Below are positions 17,010 through 24,388 of a DNA stretch of 40,783 bases, piece after piece (the stretch's first letter is position 1; each line of letters opens with the position of its first letter). The stretch covers positions 1 through 40,783 of the forward strand of contig JBMNPH010000016.1 of the NCBI GenBank assembly GCA_050943495.1, written 5' to 3'. The DNA comes from Merdivicinus sp050943495 (GTDB taxonomy: Bacteria > Bacillota > Clostridia > Oscillospirales > Ruminococcaceae). The notes below the pieces were generated by a model, which worked only from the letters and a program-made list of their open reading frames with translations, ran no database searches and had not been told where the DNA came from. Made by a program: the position numbers and the translations under genes.

Positions 17010-17558
17010 ATGCCGATCCAATATCACGGTAACTATTTGAAAAAAGACCGCCAACCTATTCAAAATCAGACTTGGTTGGAAAAGCTTGCGGAAAGTGTCA
17101 CGACCCATTCGATTTGGAATGTTGCACCAATACTGGTTATGGAACTGGGTGGATTGATCCTCTATTTGATTTTTCAGATATGGGAAGAAAACGTACCAGA
17201 ATCTCCGAGTCTAATTGTGTATTTATCTCTTGTTGTGTTATCGTTCGGATTCCCAATTTTTACGCTGATCATTGAGATTTTGGGTCCCCATATGGTTCGA
17301 AGTAAAAAAGAACCGGTGTACCAGTACATCCGTCAGCATCCGAACTGTACCTTCAGCAATATTTTGAATGCCTGCTTTTCCTTTAAGATCACCAAGCTAT
17401 TAACCGATACGATCCATCGTTTGGATGCAGAGGGAAAAATTGTCGCGGAAATAGAGAGCAGCCGCATTACATTTCGGCTGCCCACCCAAGAGGATTTTGC
17501 CCGCTGGGAGGAAGAAGCGGAAGCCGAGGCGGCAGAATGGAGCGAAACCTGGGAATAA
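17010..17558 (+). CDS. Two-helix membrane protein with C-terminal winged-helix-like region
   Basis: I do not recognise this 182-residue protein. Two membrane segments are visible at about 36-57 and 68-90. The soluble C-terminal part (PVYQYIRQHPNCTFSNILNA, then KITKLLTDTIHRLDAEGKIV and a beta-like strand) looks like a winged helix, as in membrane-tethered regulators; this is a by-eye judgement. The tail is very acidic (EEEAEAEAAEW). It starts 19 bases after the M56 gene with an AAAGGA ribosome binding site, so it is probably the third gene of that operon and may take part in the same response. Confidence 0.65.
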   Translation: MPIQYHGNYLKKDRQPIQNQTWLEKLAESVTTHSIWNVAPILVMELGGLILYLIFQIWEENVPESPSLIVYLSLVVLSFGFPIFTLIIEILGPHMVRSKKEPVYQYIRQHPNCTFSNILNACFSFKITKLLTDTIHRLDAEGKIVAEIESSRITFRLPTQEDFARWEEEAEAEAAEWSETWE

Positions 17559-17576
17559 CCGACGTCACCAAAACAG

Positions 17577-17612
17577 AAGAATCCCCCTTCCTGAAACGGA
17601 AGGGGGATTCTT
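17577..17612. terminator. Terminator hairpin between convergent genes
   Basis: AAGAATCCCCCTTCC (17577-17591) pairs perfectly with GGAAGGGGGATTCTT (17598-17612), a 15-bp stem with a 6-nt loop between the plus-strand operon and the minus-strand acetyltransferase. T-tracts are weak on both sides, but the position and stability suggest a shared terminator. Confidence 0.75.
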
Positions 17613-17621
17613 GCGTAAAAA

Positions 17622-18890
17622 TCAGAACAGTTCCAGCATGTGGCAGGGTTTGGAATAGAAGACCGATTCAAATGGCGCCTCCGGATGATGTATCGTAAGT
17701 TCCGGCATCATGGAAAATTCGTCCGGCGTACGGATTCCGCAGATTAGCGGCGCAAATGCACTCACTGGCATCGAGATGTCCGGTTCTTCCTCCGTCCGGG
17801 AAACGCGGTTCGGCTGCCCTTGGTCAAAGTCAATCCGCCATGTCCCCGTATTCTGTGGGATCTGCGGATCGGTTACGGCAATTTTCAGGCTGCCAGTTCC
17901 GCGGCATTTGCAGAGTTCCAGCGCCTTTTCCAGATGTACAATCCGGACCATGCCGTTATAATCCAAATGAATCCCCAATTTGTTCCCCTCGGCAACCAGA
18001 GAATCAATCCGCACATTGTCCGGTACCAGCAGTTTGACCGCATCGTAGTTCGCCGGGAAGGTGGTCCGGATGAAATGGAAAAGCGCCTGATATGCCTCCG
18101 AATCCAGCGCGAGAAATGCATTTTTCATACGGAACTGGGTCTCACAGTTGAAAATGCGATCTCCCGTTTTTTGGGCAATCACGAAACCACGCGGCTCTCC
18201 GGTGTCATTCCGCCAGAGATAAATATAGCGTTTCTGTTCAAGCAGGTTTTCTTTGGACAGAGAAGGATCAAACTCTCTGCGATATACGGACAAATTATAC
18301 TTTTTGTAAAACTTTTGATAGATCTCAGTCAACGGAGACAGATCATCTCCGGGCAGAAGCTGCTCGATTCTGCCGCCTACTGGCTTGGTCTGGAAGGCAC
18401 TGAGCGAAATTGTCAGTTCGCGGACATAGGCGCCATTTTCGTATCCGAATTGGCGGTAGTAGGCACGGCTGAAGGGGTACAGGCAGGAAAAGATGAATCC
18501 TTTTTCGTAGAGGTCGGGCAGCGCATGAGCAAAGGTATGACGGATGACACCGCCCCGGCGGTAAGGAGGCAGCGTGCAGACCCCGCCGATTCCGCCCATG
18601 AGGACCAGATTTCCATCAAAGTTTACAGTATAATGGTTGACACTGAATCCGCCCATTAGTGTGGATGCATCATCTGAAAAGGTCCCCCAGAAGGTGCTGG
18701 GAACAAAATCGTCCGAAGGAATGGTTTCTCCGGTATGCTGCGGCGGTTTTTTCGCTTCTGCGATTTCTTCCGGCGTCATGGCTAATGCTTTTTGCTGTTC
18801 CTCTTCCGTGTTGAAGGGAAATTCAAAGCAAACAGAAGCGATTTGCCGGCCGCGCCAGATTTCATTCGGCTCCAGAATACGGGTAATCAT
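17622..18890 (-). CDS. Eis-like GNAT family N-acetyltransferase
   Basis: The 422-residue protein has the layout of Eis-type acetyltransferases: an N-terminal GNAT domain (GGIGGVCTLPPYRRGGVIRH is the acetyl-CoA loop, about 98-117), a second degenerate GNAT domain, and a C-terminal SCP2-like domain. In Eis the C-terminal carboxylate helps catalysis, and this protein also ends in Phe (MLELF). Family members acetylate amines on small molecules or proteins; some inactivate aminoglycosides, but most Firmicute members are uncharacterised. The ATG has an AAAGGAGG ribosome binding site. The gene is monocistronic, with its own promoter. Confidence 0.88.
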   Translation of the reverse strand: MITRILEPNEIWRGRQIASVCFEFPFNTEEEQQKALAMTPEEIAEAKKPPQHTGETIPSDDFVPSTFWGTFSDDASTLMGGFSVNHYTVNFDGNLVLMGGIGGVCTLPPYRRGGVIRHTFAHALPDLYEKGFIFSCLYPFSRAYYRQFGYENGAYVRELTISLSAFQTKPVGGRIEQLLPGDDLSPLTEIYQKFYKKYNLSVYRREFDPSLSKENLLEQKRYIYLWRNDTGEPRGFVIAQKTGDRIFNCETQFRMKNAFLALDSEAYQALFHFIRTTFPANYDAVKLLVPDNVRIDSLVAEGNKLGIHLDYNGMVRIVHLEKALELCKCRGTGSLKIAVTDPQIPQNTGTWRIDFDQGQPNRVSRTEEEPDISMPVSAFAPLICGIRTPDEFSMMPELTIHHPEAPFESVFYSKPCHMLELF

Positions 18891-18922
18891 GGGAATGCCT
18901 CCTTTATTGCATTGTTGAAATC

Positions 18923-18951
18923 AGCATAGCACAGATTCTGCGGAAAAACAA
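18923..18951 (-). promoter_or_regulatory. Promoter of the Eis-like gene
   Basis: On the minus strand TTGTTT (18951-18946) and TATGCT (18928-18923) are 17 bases apart, with an extended -10 (TGCTATGCT). Confidence 0.6.
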
Positions 18952-19063
18952 GCAATTTTTTTAAATTTTGCAGGATAAAAGGGCAGCCCCCTATTCCGTA
19001 AAAAATGAATATCGGACTATTAGAACAGATTAACAGTCATTATTTTCTAATCAGCACGGCATA

Positions 19064-19447
19064 CTAGTACAAATCTTTAATTCTTTGTGCAATTTCTTCT
19101 ATGACCTGCAGAAAGCATTCATCGCTTTTGCCTGTTGGATCGGCAAGCCCCCAATTATCATCGAATGCTCTTCCAATATAAGGACACCCAACATCACATC
19201 CCATGGAGATTACTATATCAGGTGTAGGAATTTTATCAATCGTTTTGCTATACTGATCTTGTTCCATATCAATTCCGTAAAGTTGTTTCATAAGGCGAAC
19301 AGCGTCTTGATTGATTTGCGGCTTTGTTTCTGTTCCTGCAGAATAGAAATCAAACTGATCTCCCGCCAAGTACTTACCGAGTGCTTCTGCAATTTGGCTG
19401 CGGCAGGAATTATGAATACAAATAAAGGCGATTCTTTTTTTATTCAT
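19064..19447 (-). CDS. arsC: Arsenate reductase, low-molecular-weight phosphatase type
   Basis: This 127-residue cytoplasmic enzyme has the LMW-phosphatase fold and probably reduces arsenate to arsenite. The P-loop is CIHNSCRSQ (Cys10 nucleophile, Arg16). Cys15 and the pair Cys84/Cys88 (GCDVGCP) are placed like the resolving cysteines of thioredoxin-coupled ArsC enzymes. The conserved DP acid motif is seen as LADPTG. It is the last gene of a three-gene unit; its start overlaps the end of the thioredoxin-like gene by 4 bases. Its base composition is much more AT-rich than the neighbouring chromosomal genes. Phosphatase activity rather than arsenate reduction is the main alternative, but the cysteine set argues against it. 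Confidence 0.9.
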   Translation of the reverse strand: MNKKRIAFICIHNSCRSQIAEALGKYLAGDQFDFYSAGTETKPQINQDAVRLMKQLYGIDMEQDQYSKTIDKIPTPDIVISMGCDVGCPYIGRAFDDNWGLADPTGKSDECFLQVIEEIAQRIKDLY

Positions 19448-19824
19448 TTTGAAACTCCCAATTTGTAGAGCAGAGACATAATGCCATCAGTTTTCAATAC
19501 TTTGCCCATAGAGACAACCTTTTCATTAACAACCAGGGCAGGCATACTCATAACGCCGTATTCCATTATTTTTTGCATATCGGTAATGTATTCCACTTCT
19601 ACGGACAGGCCCATATCCTTTACCGCTTGCTTCGCGTTCTCATAGAGCTCATGACAGGACTTACAGCCTGCACCCAACACCTTGATGCAGCAAATTTTAT
19701 CCTCTTTGATATTGAGGTCGTGTTCGTTTGTAGTGTGATTTGCTGCATTTGTAGAACAACTACAGCAACAAGTGTGAGCAGGGACTTTTTGTTCTTTTTT
19801 CTTTCCAAAATTAAATAATGTCAT
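19444..19824 (-). CDS. Thioredoxin-like redox protein with Cys-rich N-terminus
   Basis: The C-terminal 80 residues are a small thioredoxin/glutaredoxin-like fold of the redox-active-disulfide-protein type: the active site GAGCKSCHELYENAKQA (C-x2-C) and a cis-proline block (SMPALVVNEKVVSMG). The N-terminal 40 residues are a Cys/His-rich, probably metal-binding extension (THTCCCSCS-like with nearby His). It lies between the permease and arsC, overlapping arsC by 4 bases, so it is a good candidate electron donor for the reductase or a carrier that hands arsenite or another thiophilic metal to the permease. That partnership is inference from gene order. Confidence 0.82.
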   Translation of the reverse strand: MTLFNFGKKKEQKVPAHTCCCSCSTNAANHTTNEHDLNIKEDKICCIKVLGAGCKSCHELYENAKQAVKDMGLSVEVEYITDMQKIMEYGVMSMPALVVNEKVVSMGKVLKTDGIMSLLYKLGVSK

Positions 19825-19842
19825 CGTAATACCCTCCTGAAT

Positions 19843-20856
19843 TTACACGATTATATATTGTACTGCGTTGAAGAAATAACCGACAACGATAATACCAACA
19901 GTACATATTACAATGAAAATGCCGAGTAGTTTTGGTTTCACCGCCTTACGGAGCATAATCATGGAGGGCAGAGAAAGCGTTGTGACACCCATCATAAAAG
20001 ATAGGACAACACCAAGCAAAGCGCCCTTTGCAAGTAAAGCTTCAGCAATCGGAATTGTACCAAAAATATCTGCATATATCGGGACACCAGCAATCGTAGC
20101 CAGTACAACACCAAACGGATTGTTATCTCCAAGCACCTTCACAATAAAATCTTCGGGTATCCAGTTATGAATGATGGCACCGATCCCCACGCCGATTAGA
20201 ATATAAGGCGTAACCTTTTTCGCTGTTGAAAGCACCCGTTCCCATGCATATTTCATTCGATCTTTGAAGTGCAGTTCTTCCTGCGGAACAGAGATAGCAT
20301 GAGCGTTTCGGATATATGCTTCAACTTGATTTTCAAGGTGCAATTTTTCAATTAGTGTTCCCCCGACAACGGCAATTACTAATCCAAGAATTACATATAA
20401 GATGGCAATTTTCCAACCAAAAATGCTCATCAGCAAAACCAGACTGCCCAAATCAACCATTGGAGAAGAAATTAAAAAGGAAAATGTAACACCAAGCGGC
20501 AATCCTGCACTTGTAAATCCCATAAACAGCGGGATAGAGGAACACGAACAGAATGGTGTTACTGTGCCAAGTAATGCGGCGATGATATTTGCCCATATTC
20601 CGTGAAATCTGCCAAGAATTTTTTTTGTCCGTTCAGGCGGAAAATAGCTTTGAATATATGAGATAATCAATATTAACACACCAAGCAACACCATAATCTT
20701 TATGGTATCGTAAATGAAAAATTGAACGCTGCCTCCTATTCTACTGGTAGTATCGAAGCCACAGGCATTCAAAATTGTCGATATCAGCCGATTCAGCCAG
20801 CCCATACCAAGAACTTCATTTTGAAAAAAGTCCCAAACAGTTTTTATTGTTTCCAT
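19843..20856 (-). CDS. YraQ/ArsP-type permease (UPF0718)
   Basis: This inner-membrane permease (337 residues, about 8-10 helices) belongs to the DUF318/UPF0718 family, which includes ArsP-type exporters of organic or trivalent arsenic. The signature TPFCSCSSIPLFMGFTSAG with neighbouring cysteines is present, as is the second family block (ATIAGVPIYADIFGTIPIAE). I place the start at ATG 20856 with AAAGGAA 7 bases upstream; a TTG two codons earlier is less likely. It is the first gene of the ars-like trio, behind a consensus promoter and a dyad. The substrate is probably arsenite or a related thiophilic species. Confidence 0.88.
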   Translation of the reverse strand: METIKTVWDFFQNEVLGMGWLNRLISTILNACGFDTTSRIGGSVQFFIYDTIKIMVLLGVLILIISYIQSYFPPERTKKILGRFHGIWANIIAALLGTVTPFCSCSSIPLFMGFTSAGLPLGVTFSFLISSPMVDLGSLVLLMSIFGWKIAILYVILGLVIAVVGGTLIEKLHLENQVEAYIRNAHAISVPQEELHFKDRMKYAWERVLSTAKKVTPYILIGVGIGAIIHNWIPEDFIVKVLGDNNPFGVVLATIAGVPIYADIFGTIPIAEALLAKGALLGVVLSFMMGVTTLSLPSMIMLRKAVKPKLLGIFIVICTVGIIVVGYFFNAVQYIIV

Positions 20857-20876
20857 AAACAATTCCTTTCATATCG

Positions 20877-20888
20877 TGATAATTATCA
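20877..20888 (-). promoter_or_regulatory. Palindrome upstream of the permease gene
   Basis: TGATAATTATCA is a perfect 12-bp palindrome about 20 bases before the permease start. It could be an operator for a metal-responsive regulator; no such regulator gene is in the window. Confidence 0.35.
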
Positions 20889-20943
20889 TGTAAAAAGCTT
20901 AGGTTTTTCAATTCGTAGTTACCTATTTTACAATTAATTTTTA

Positions 20944-20993
20944 ATAGATAAACATCTATGTGTTATTATATGTTTTATATAGATATTTGTCAA
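20944..20993 (-). promoter_or_regulatory. Consensus promoter of the ars-like operon with start-site dyad
   Basis: On the minus strand a perfect TTGACA (20993-20988) and perfect TATAAT (20970-20965) are 17 bases apart. The dyad ATAGAT-AAAC-ATCTAT (20944-20959) sits at the expected start point, where an ArsR/SmtB-type repressor would block transcription; that operator role is inferred. Confidence 0.8.
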
Positions 20994-21070
20994 TATGTTT
21001 TAAGACATTTTTTAAAAAATAATTTCCTGACTTCAAAACTAGCAAGAACCAAATAAATAAGATCTATGTA

Positions 21071-21110
21071 AAAAAAGAGAGCGATCAGACTTTGTAAAAT
21101 CTGATCGCTC
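21071..21110 (-). terminator. Terminator of guaA (bidirectional form)
   Basis: GAGCGATCAGA (21079-21089) pairs with TCTGATCGCTC (21100-21110). Read on the minus strand the stem is followed by TCTTTTTT, so it ends guaA transcription; the plus-strand side also has TTTTCTTTT. Confidence 0.9.
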
Positions 21111-21188
21111 TTTTCTTTTACAAATATTCAAATCATGTTGCCATAAAGATTTAGAAAATCCAGTGGTTACAACCTTTTATGAGAAATA

Positions 21189-22496
21189 TTATTCCCATTC
21201 GATGGTGGCAGTGGGTTTGGGCGAGAGGTCAAAGCAGACACGGTTGACGCCTTTCACTTCCTTCAGGATGCGGTCGGTGATCTTCTGGAGGATAGGCCAG
21301 TCAATCAGCGCAATCGAAGCAGTCATGGCATCGACGGTGTTGACGGCGCGGATAATGACCGGATACTCAAAGCAGCGCGCATTATCCCGCACACCGACTG
21401 ATTTGAAGTCCGGGATCGCAGTGAAATACTGCCAGACTTTGCCTTCCAGTCCCGCATTCTTGAACTCTTCCCGCAGGATGGCATCTGATTCGCGGACTGC
21501 TTCCAGACGGTCGCGGGTGATGGCGCCCAAGCAGCGGACACCCAGTCCGGGACCCGGGAACGGCTGACGATAAACCATGGATTCGGGCAGGCCGAGTTCC
21601 AATCCGCAGGCGCGTACCTCATCTTTGAACAGCTGGCGGAGAGGCTCTACCAACTCAAATTTCAAATCTTCGGGAAGACCGCCGACATTGTGATGCGCTT
21701 TGACCGCTTTGGCGGTTTTGGTGCCGCTTTCGATGATGTCCGGATAAATAGTACCCTGTGCCAGGAAATCAATCCCTTCCAGTTTACGGGCTTCTTCCTC
21801 AAATACTCGGATGAATTCCGCGCCGATGATTTTGCGCTTCTGTTCCGGATCCGCGACACCTGCTAGCTTGTTCAGAAAGCGATCGGTGGCGTCCACATAT
21901 ACCAAGTTCGCACCCAGCTGATTGCGGAATACCTCGACTACTTGTTCCGGTTCGCCTTTGCGCAGCAGACCATGGTTGACATGCACACACACCAACTGAT
22001 CGCCGATCGCTTTAAGCAACAATGCCGCGACAACCGAGCTGTCTACACCGCCCGACAATGCCAGTAATACTTTGCGATCCCCTACCTGACGCCGCACCAG
22101 CTCAATCTGGTCAGCCAGGAAGTTTTTGGTGTTCCAGTTCGGTTCCGCATTACAGCCTTTAAATACAAATCCACGCAGAATCGTCTCTGCTTCTAAATCA
22201 CTTTCCGGCCAAGCCGCAATCTGATTCTCTGTTTTAGCAGGCGCATGATCCACAGCCAGCATCGGCAGTCCCAATGAATACAATTCCTCTCGTACGTCCA
22301 CAGCAACTCCGTCTACAATCCGATTTTCACCGCCATTCAGAATTACTCCCTTGACGTTGCCTAAATTTTTTAGCTGTTCCGCTGTGATATCGTGCGGATG
22401 AATTTCACTATAAACACCTAGTTTGCGAATCAACCGAGCGATCCGAGCGCTTTCGTGGCTGCCCAAATCCAGAATGACAATGGTATCCTGTTTCAT
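21189..22496 (-). CDS. guaA: GMP synthase with degenerate, shortened glutaminase domain
   Basis: GuaA turns XMP into GMP with ATP and an amino group. The synthetase half is intact: ATP pyrophosphatase P-loop LSGGVDSS (147-154), HVNHGLL, AHHNVGGLP, the QPFPGPGLGVR block and the C-terminal dimerisation domain ending SPKPTATIEWE. The N-terminal amidotransferase domain is only about 110 residues, against about 200 in standard enzymes of 510-525 residues, giving 435 in total. Its start still looks family-like (ILDLGS, GVYSEIHPHDITAEQL, GVILNGGENRI), but the catalytic GICYG-type cysteine and the His/Glu pair are gone (LAVDHAPAKT follows). The enzyme should need free ammonia or a separate glutaminase subunit. 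A GGAGAGG site precedes the ATG. Confidence 0.93.
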   Translation of the reverse strand: MKQDTIVILDLGSHESARIARLIRKLGVYSEIHPHDITAEQLKNLGNVKGVILNGGENRIVDGVAVDVREELYSLGLPMLAVDHAPAKTENQIAAWPESDLEAETILRGFVFKGCNAEPNWNTKNFLADQIELVRRQVGDRKVLLALSGGVDSSVVAALLLKAIGDQLVCVHVNHGLLRKGEPEQVVEVFRNQLGANLVYVDATDRFLNKLAGVADPEQKRKIIGAEFIRVFEEEARKLEGIDFLAQGTIYPDIIESGTKTAKAVKAHHNVGGLPEDLKFELVEPLRQLFKDEVRACGLELGLPESMVYRQPFPGPGLGVRCLGAITRDRLEAVRESDAILREEFKNAGLEGKVWQYFTAIPDFKSVGVRDNARCFEYPVIIRAVNTVDAMTASIALIDWPILQKITDRILKEVKGVNRVCFDLSPKPTATIEWE

Positions 22497-22537
22497 ATTC
22501 CCTCTCCTTTTTCAGAATAAATTTTTCAATTACTTAT

Positions 22538-22566
22538 ATTATGACATAAACCGGGAAAAACTACAA
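22538..22566 (-). promoter_or_regulatory. Candidate promoter of guaA
   Basis: On the minus strand TTGTAG (22566-22561) and CATAAT (22543-22538) are 17 bases apart with a TG one base before the -10. No purine riboswitch is apparent in the short leader. Confidence 0.45.
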
Positions 22567-22659
22567 GTGCAATTTATCGGAAAGGCGGCGATTTTTATCA
22601 GAAACTTTCGCAGACAGCCAAGGACTCCCAATGAACGGGCCTTTTGTCGGGAATCCCGC

Positions 22660-24258
22660 ATGCAGCAGCGTGTCATCGCATTTTTCGTCTCTATTGTTAT
22701 ATTATTTACTCTTCTGTATCTTAAAATCGGTTTTTTGAGCCATTCCGACAGCCTTTTACAAGCTGCCCAACAGCAGAAAACCTATACACTTACTGTGTAT
22801 GAAAGTAGGAACGCAATTTACGACTGTAACTTTCTTCCGCTGGCGGACACTTTTTCTGAGGATTGTTATGTCGTCATTCCTGATACAGAAAATATCCTTC
22901 CAGTACTGCAGGCGGTTACTCCAGAGCGCCGCCAGCAGATCAGTGATCTGATGAGCGCAGGAAAGCCATTTGTGCTGCGAAACGCTGGAACAATTGAAGC
23001 GACTGGGGTTGAAAAATTTTCCCTCCCTGTCCGGACGGCTTCCCCTCAGCTTGCTGCCCACATTATCGGCTATTTGGACGATGCAGGAAACGGAGTCTGC
23101 GGCATCGAACAAAGCTGCAACGAGTTTCTTTCCGAGCAGCCTTCTGTCACGCAGGTGAGCTGTCAGCTGGATGCTTTGGGGCATACCATCCCGGGCCTGC
23201 AGCCGGAAATCCGACAAGATCCCATTTCTTCAGCGGGCGTTGTCCTGACGATTGACTCCAATATTCAGAAGATCGTCGAGAATGCCGGCAACCGTCTTTT
23301 GAAAAAAGGCGCCATCGTGGTGATGGATCCCTATACCGGCGAAATTAAGGCTTCCGCCAGTTTTCCTTCCTATTCCCTTGAAAATCTGGCGCAGGCAATC
23401 CGCGATGAGGAAAATACTCCCATGATTAACCGTGCTCTCCTCCCCTTCAGCGTGGGATCGACCTTTAAAGTCGTTACCGCCGCGGCGGCACTGGAAGCTG
23501 GCCTTCCCCTTGATGCCGTTTATGAATGCACCGGACAAATTGACGTCAGCGGTCAGATTATCCGCTGCCACAATCGCTATGGTCATGGCGAAATGGATAT
23601 GACTGACGCGATGATGAAATCCTGCAACCCATATTTCATCACTCTTGGTTTGCAGGTCGGCGGGCAGCCCCTGCTGGAGATGGCAAAGCGCTTCGGGTTC
23701 GGGCAGGAACTTCCCCTTTCCGGCAATGTCGCCGGCGCCGCCGGAAGCCTCCCCGCCGAACGCGATCTCATCAATCCCGCGGCTGTCGCCAACCTCAGCT
23801 TTGGACAGGGTGATCTGATGGCATCGCCGTTACAGGTCACCCGCATGATGGCGGTCGCCTGCAACGGCGGTTTGCTAGTCACTCCCCGGCTTGTGCAGGG
23901 AAAGACAATGGATGGCAAAGTTATCCAGCAAGAGGCGACCGTTCCGGCCCAGCAGATCATTTCTCCTGAAATTGCCGAACAGCTGCGCAGTATCCTCGTC
24001 CAATGCGTGATGGTCGAACCGGAACAGAATGCTCTGCCCTCCAATGTGTCAGCTGGTGGTAAGACGGCCACTGCTCAGACCGGCCGTTTTGATGAGGATG
24101 GTGAAGAATTTGAGCACGGATGGTTTTCCGGATTTTTTCCGGCGGATGCTCCCCGTTACGTTGTGACCGTACTGTCGGAAGACAGCGGTTTTGGAAACGG
24201 AACGGCTGCTCCTGTTTTTGCAGAAATTGCCGAGCAGATTACCGCACATGGATGGTAA
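22660..24258 (+). CDS. Class B penicillin-binding protein (transpeptidase)
   Basis: This monofunctional peptidoglycan transpeptidase (532 residues) has one N-terminal membrane helix (about 5-23), a linker/dimerisation region, then the transpeptidase domain. The active-site Ser is in SVGSTFKV (Ser267, Lys270), the second motif is SCN (321-323), and the third is KTA (468-470) in GGKTATAQTG, where most PBPs have KTG. The reading frame is open to 22423, inside the divergent guaA; ATG 22660 begins a normal PBP N-terminus, though its ribosome binding site (GGGAA) is weak. Whether it serves division, elongation or sporulation cannot be decided; it is not next to a division cluster. Confidence 0.9.
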   Translation: MQQRVIAFFVSIVILFTLLYLKIGFLSHSDSLLQAAQQQKTYTLTVYESRNAIYDCNFLPLADTFSEDCYVVIPDTENILPVLQAVTPERRQQISDLMSAGKPFVLRNAGTIEATGVEKFSLPVRTASPQLAAHIIGYLDDAGNGVCGIEQSCNEFLSEQPSVTQVSCQLDALGHTIPGLQPEIRQDPISSAGVVLTIDSNIQKIVENAGNRLLKKGAIVVMDPYTGEIKASASFPSYSLENLAQAIRDEENTPMINRALLPFSVGSTFKVVTAAAALEAGLPLDAVYECTGQIDVSGQIIRCHNRYGHGEMDMTDAMMKSCNPYFITLGLQVGGQPLLEMAKRFGFGQELPLSGNVAGAAGSLPAERDLINPAAVANLSFGQGDLMASPLQVTRMMAVACNGGLLVTPRLVQGKTMDGKVIQQEATVPAQQIISPEIAEQLRSILVQCVMVEPEQNALPSNVSAGGKTATAQTGRFDEDGEEFEHGWFSGFFPADAPRYVVTVLSEDSGFGNGTAAPVFAEIAEQITAHGW

Positions 24259-24298
24259 TCTACAGCCGACAGGAATTTACAAAATTTTAATACCTGTT

Positions 24299-24307
24299 TG
24301 GTATAAT
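24299..24307 (+). promoter_or_regulatory. Extended -10 promoter before the MATE gene
   Basis: TGGTATAAT is a perfect extended -10 element; the -35 region is weak (TTTACA 20 bases away). The start point would be near 24314, upstream of the hairpin at 24335. Confidence 0.5.
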
Positions 24308-24334
24308 CGTGCTACAATAAATAAGATAGAATTT

Positions 24335-24365
24335 CGCCCGTTGAGACGGGCGGTTTTCTTTTTTG
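24335..24365 (+). terminator. Terminator hairpin between PBP and MATE genes
   Basis: CGCCCG (24335-24340) and CGGGCG (24347-24352) form a GC stem with a 6-nt loop, followed by GTTTTCTTTTTT. It can end PBP transcription, but because a promoter-like element lies before it, it may also act as an attenuator for the MATE gene. Confidence 0.75.
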
Positions 24366-24388
24366 GAACATTAAAGGAGCGCGATGAC

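Noticed and set aside
17820..18659. A 279-codon plus-strand frame inside the Eis-like gene
   Set aside because: The minus-strand acetyltransferase has a promoter, ribosome binding site and family motifs; the plus-strand product has none.
22423..22659. N-terminal extension of the class B PBP frame into the divergent guaA gene
   Set aside because: The added 79 residues do not resemble a PBP and overlap the guaA start on the other strand; ATG 22660 gives a normal membrane anchor.
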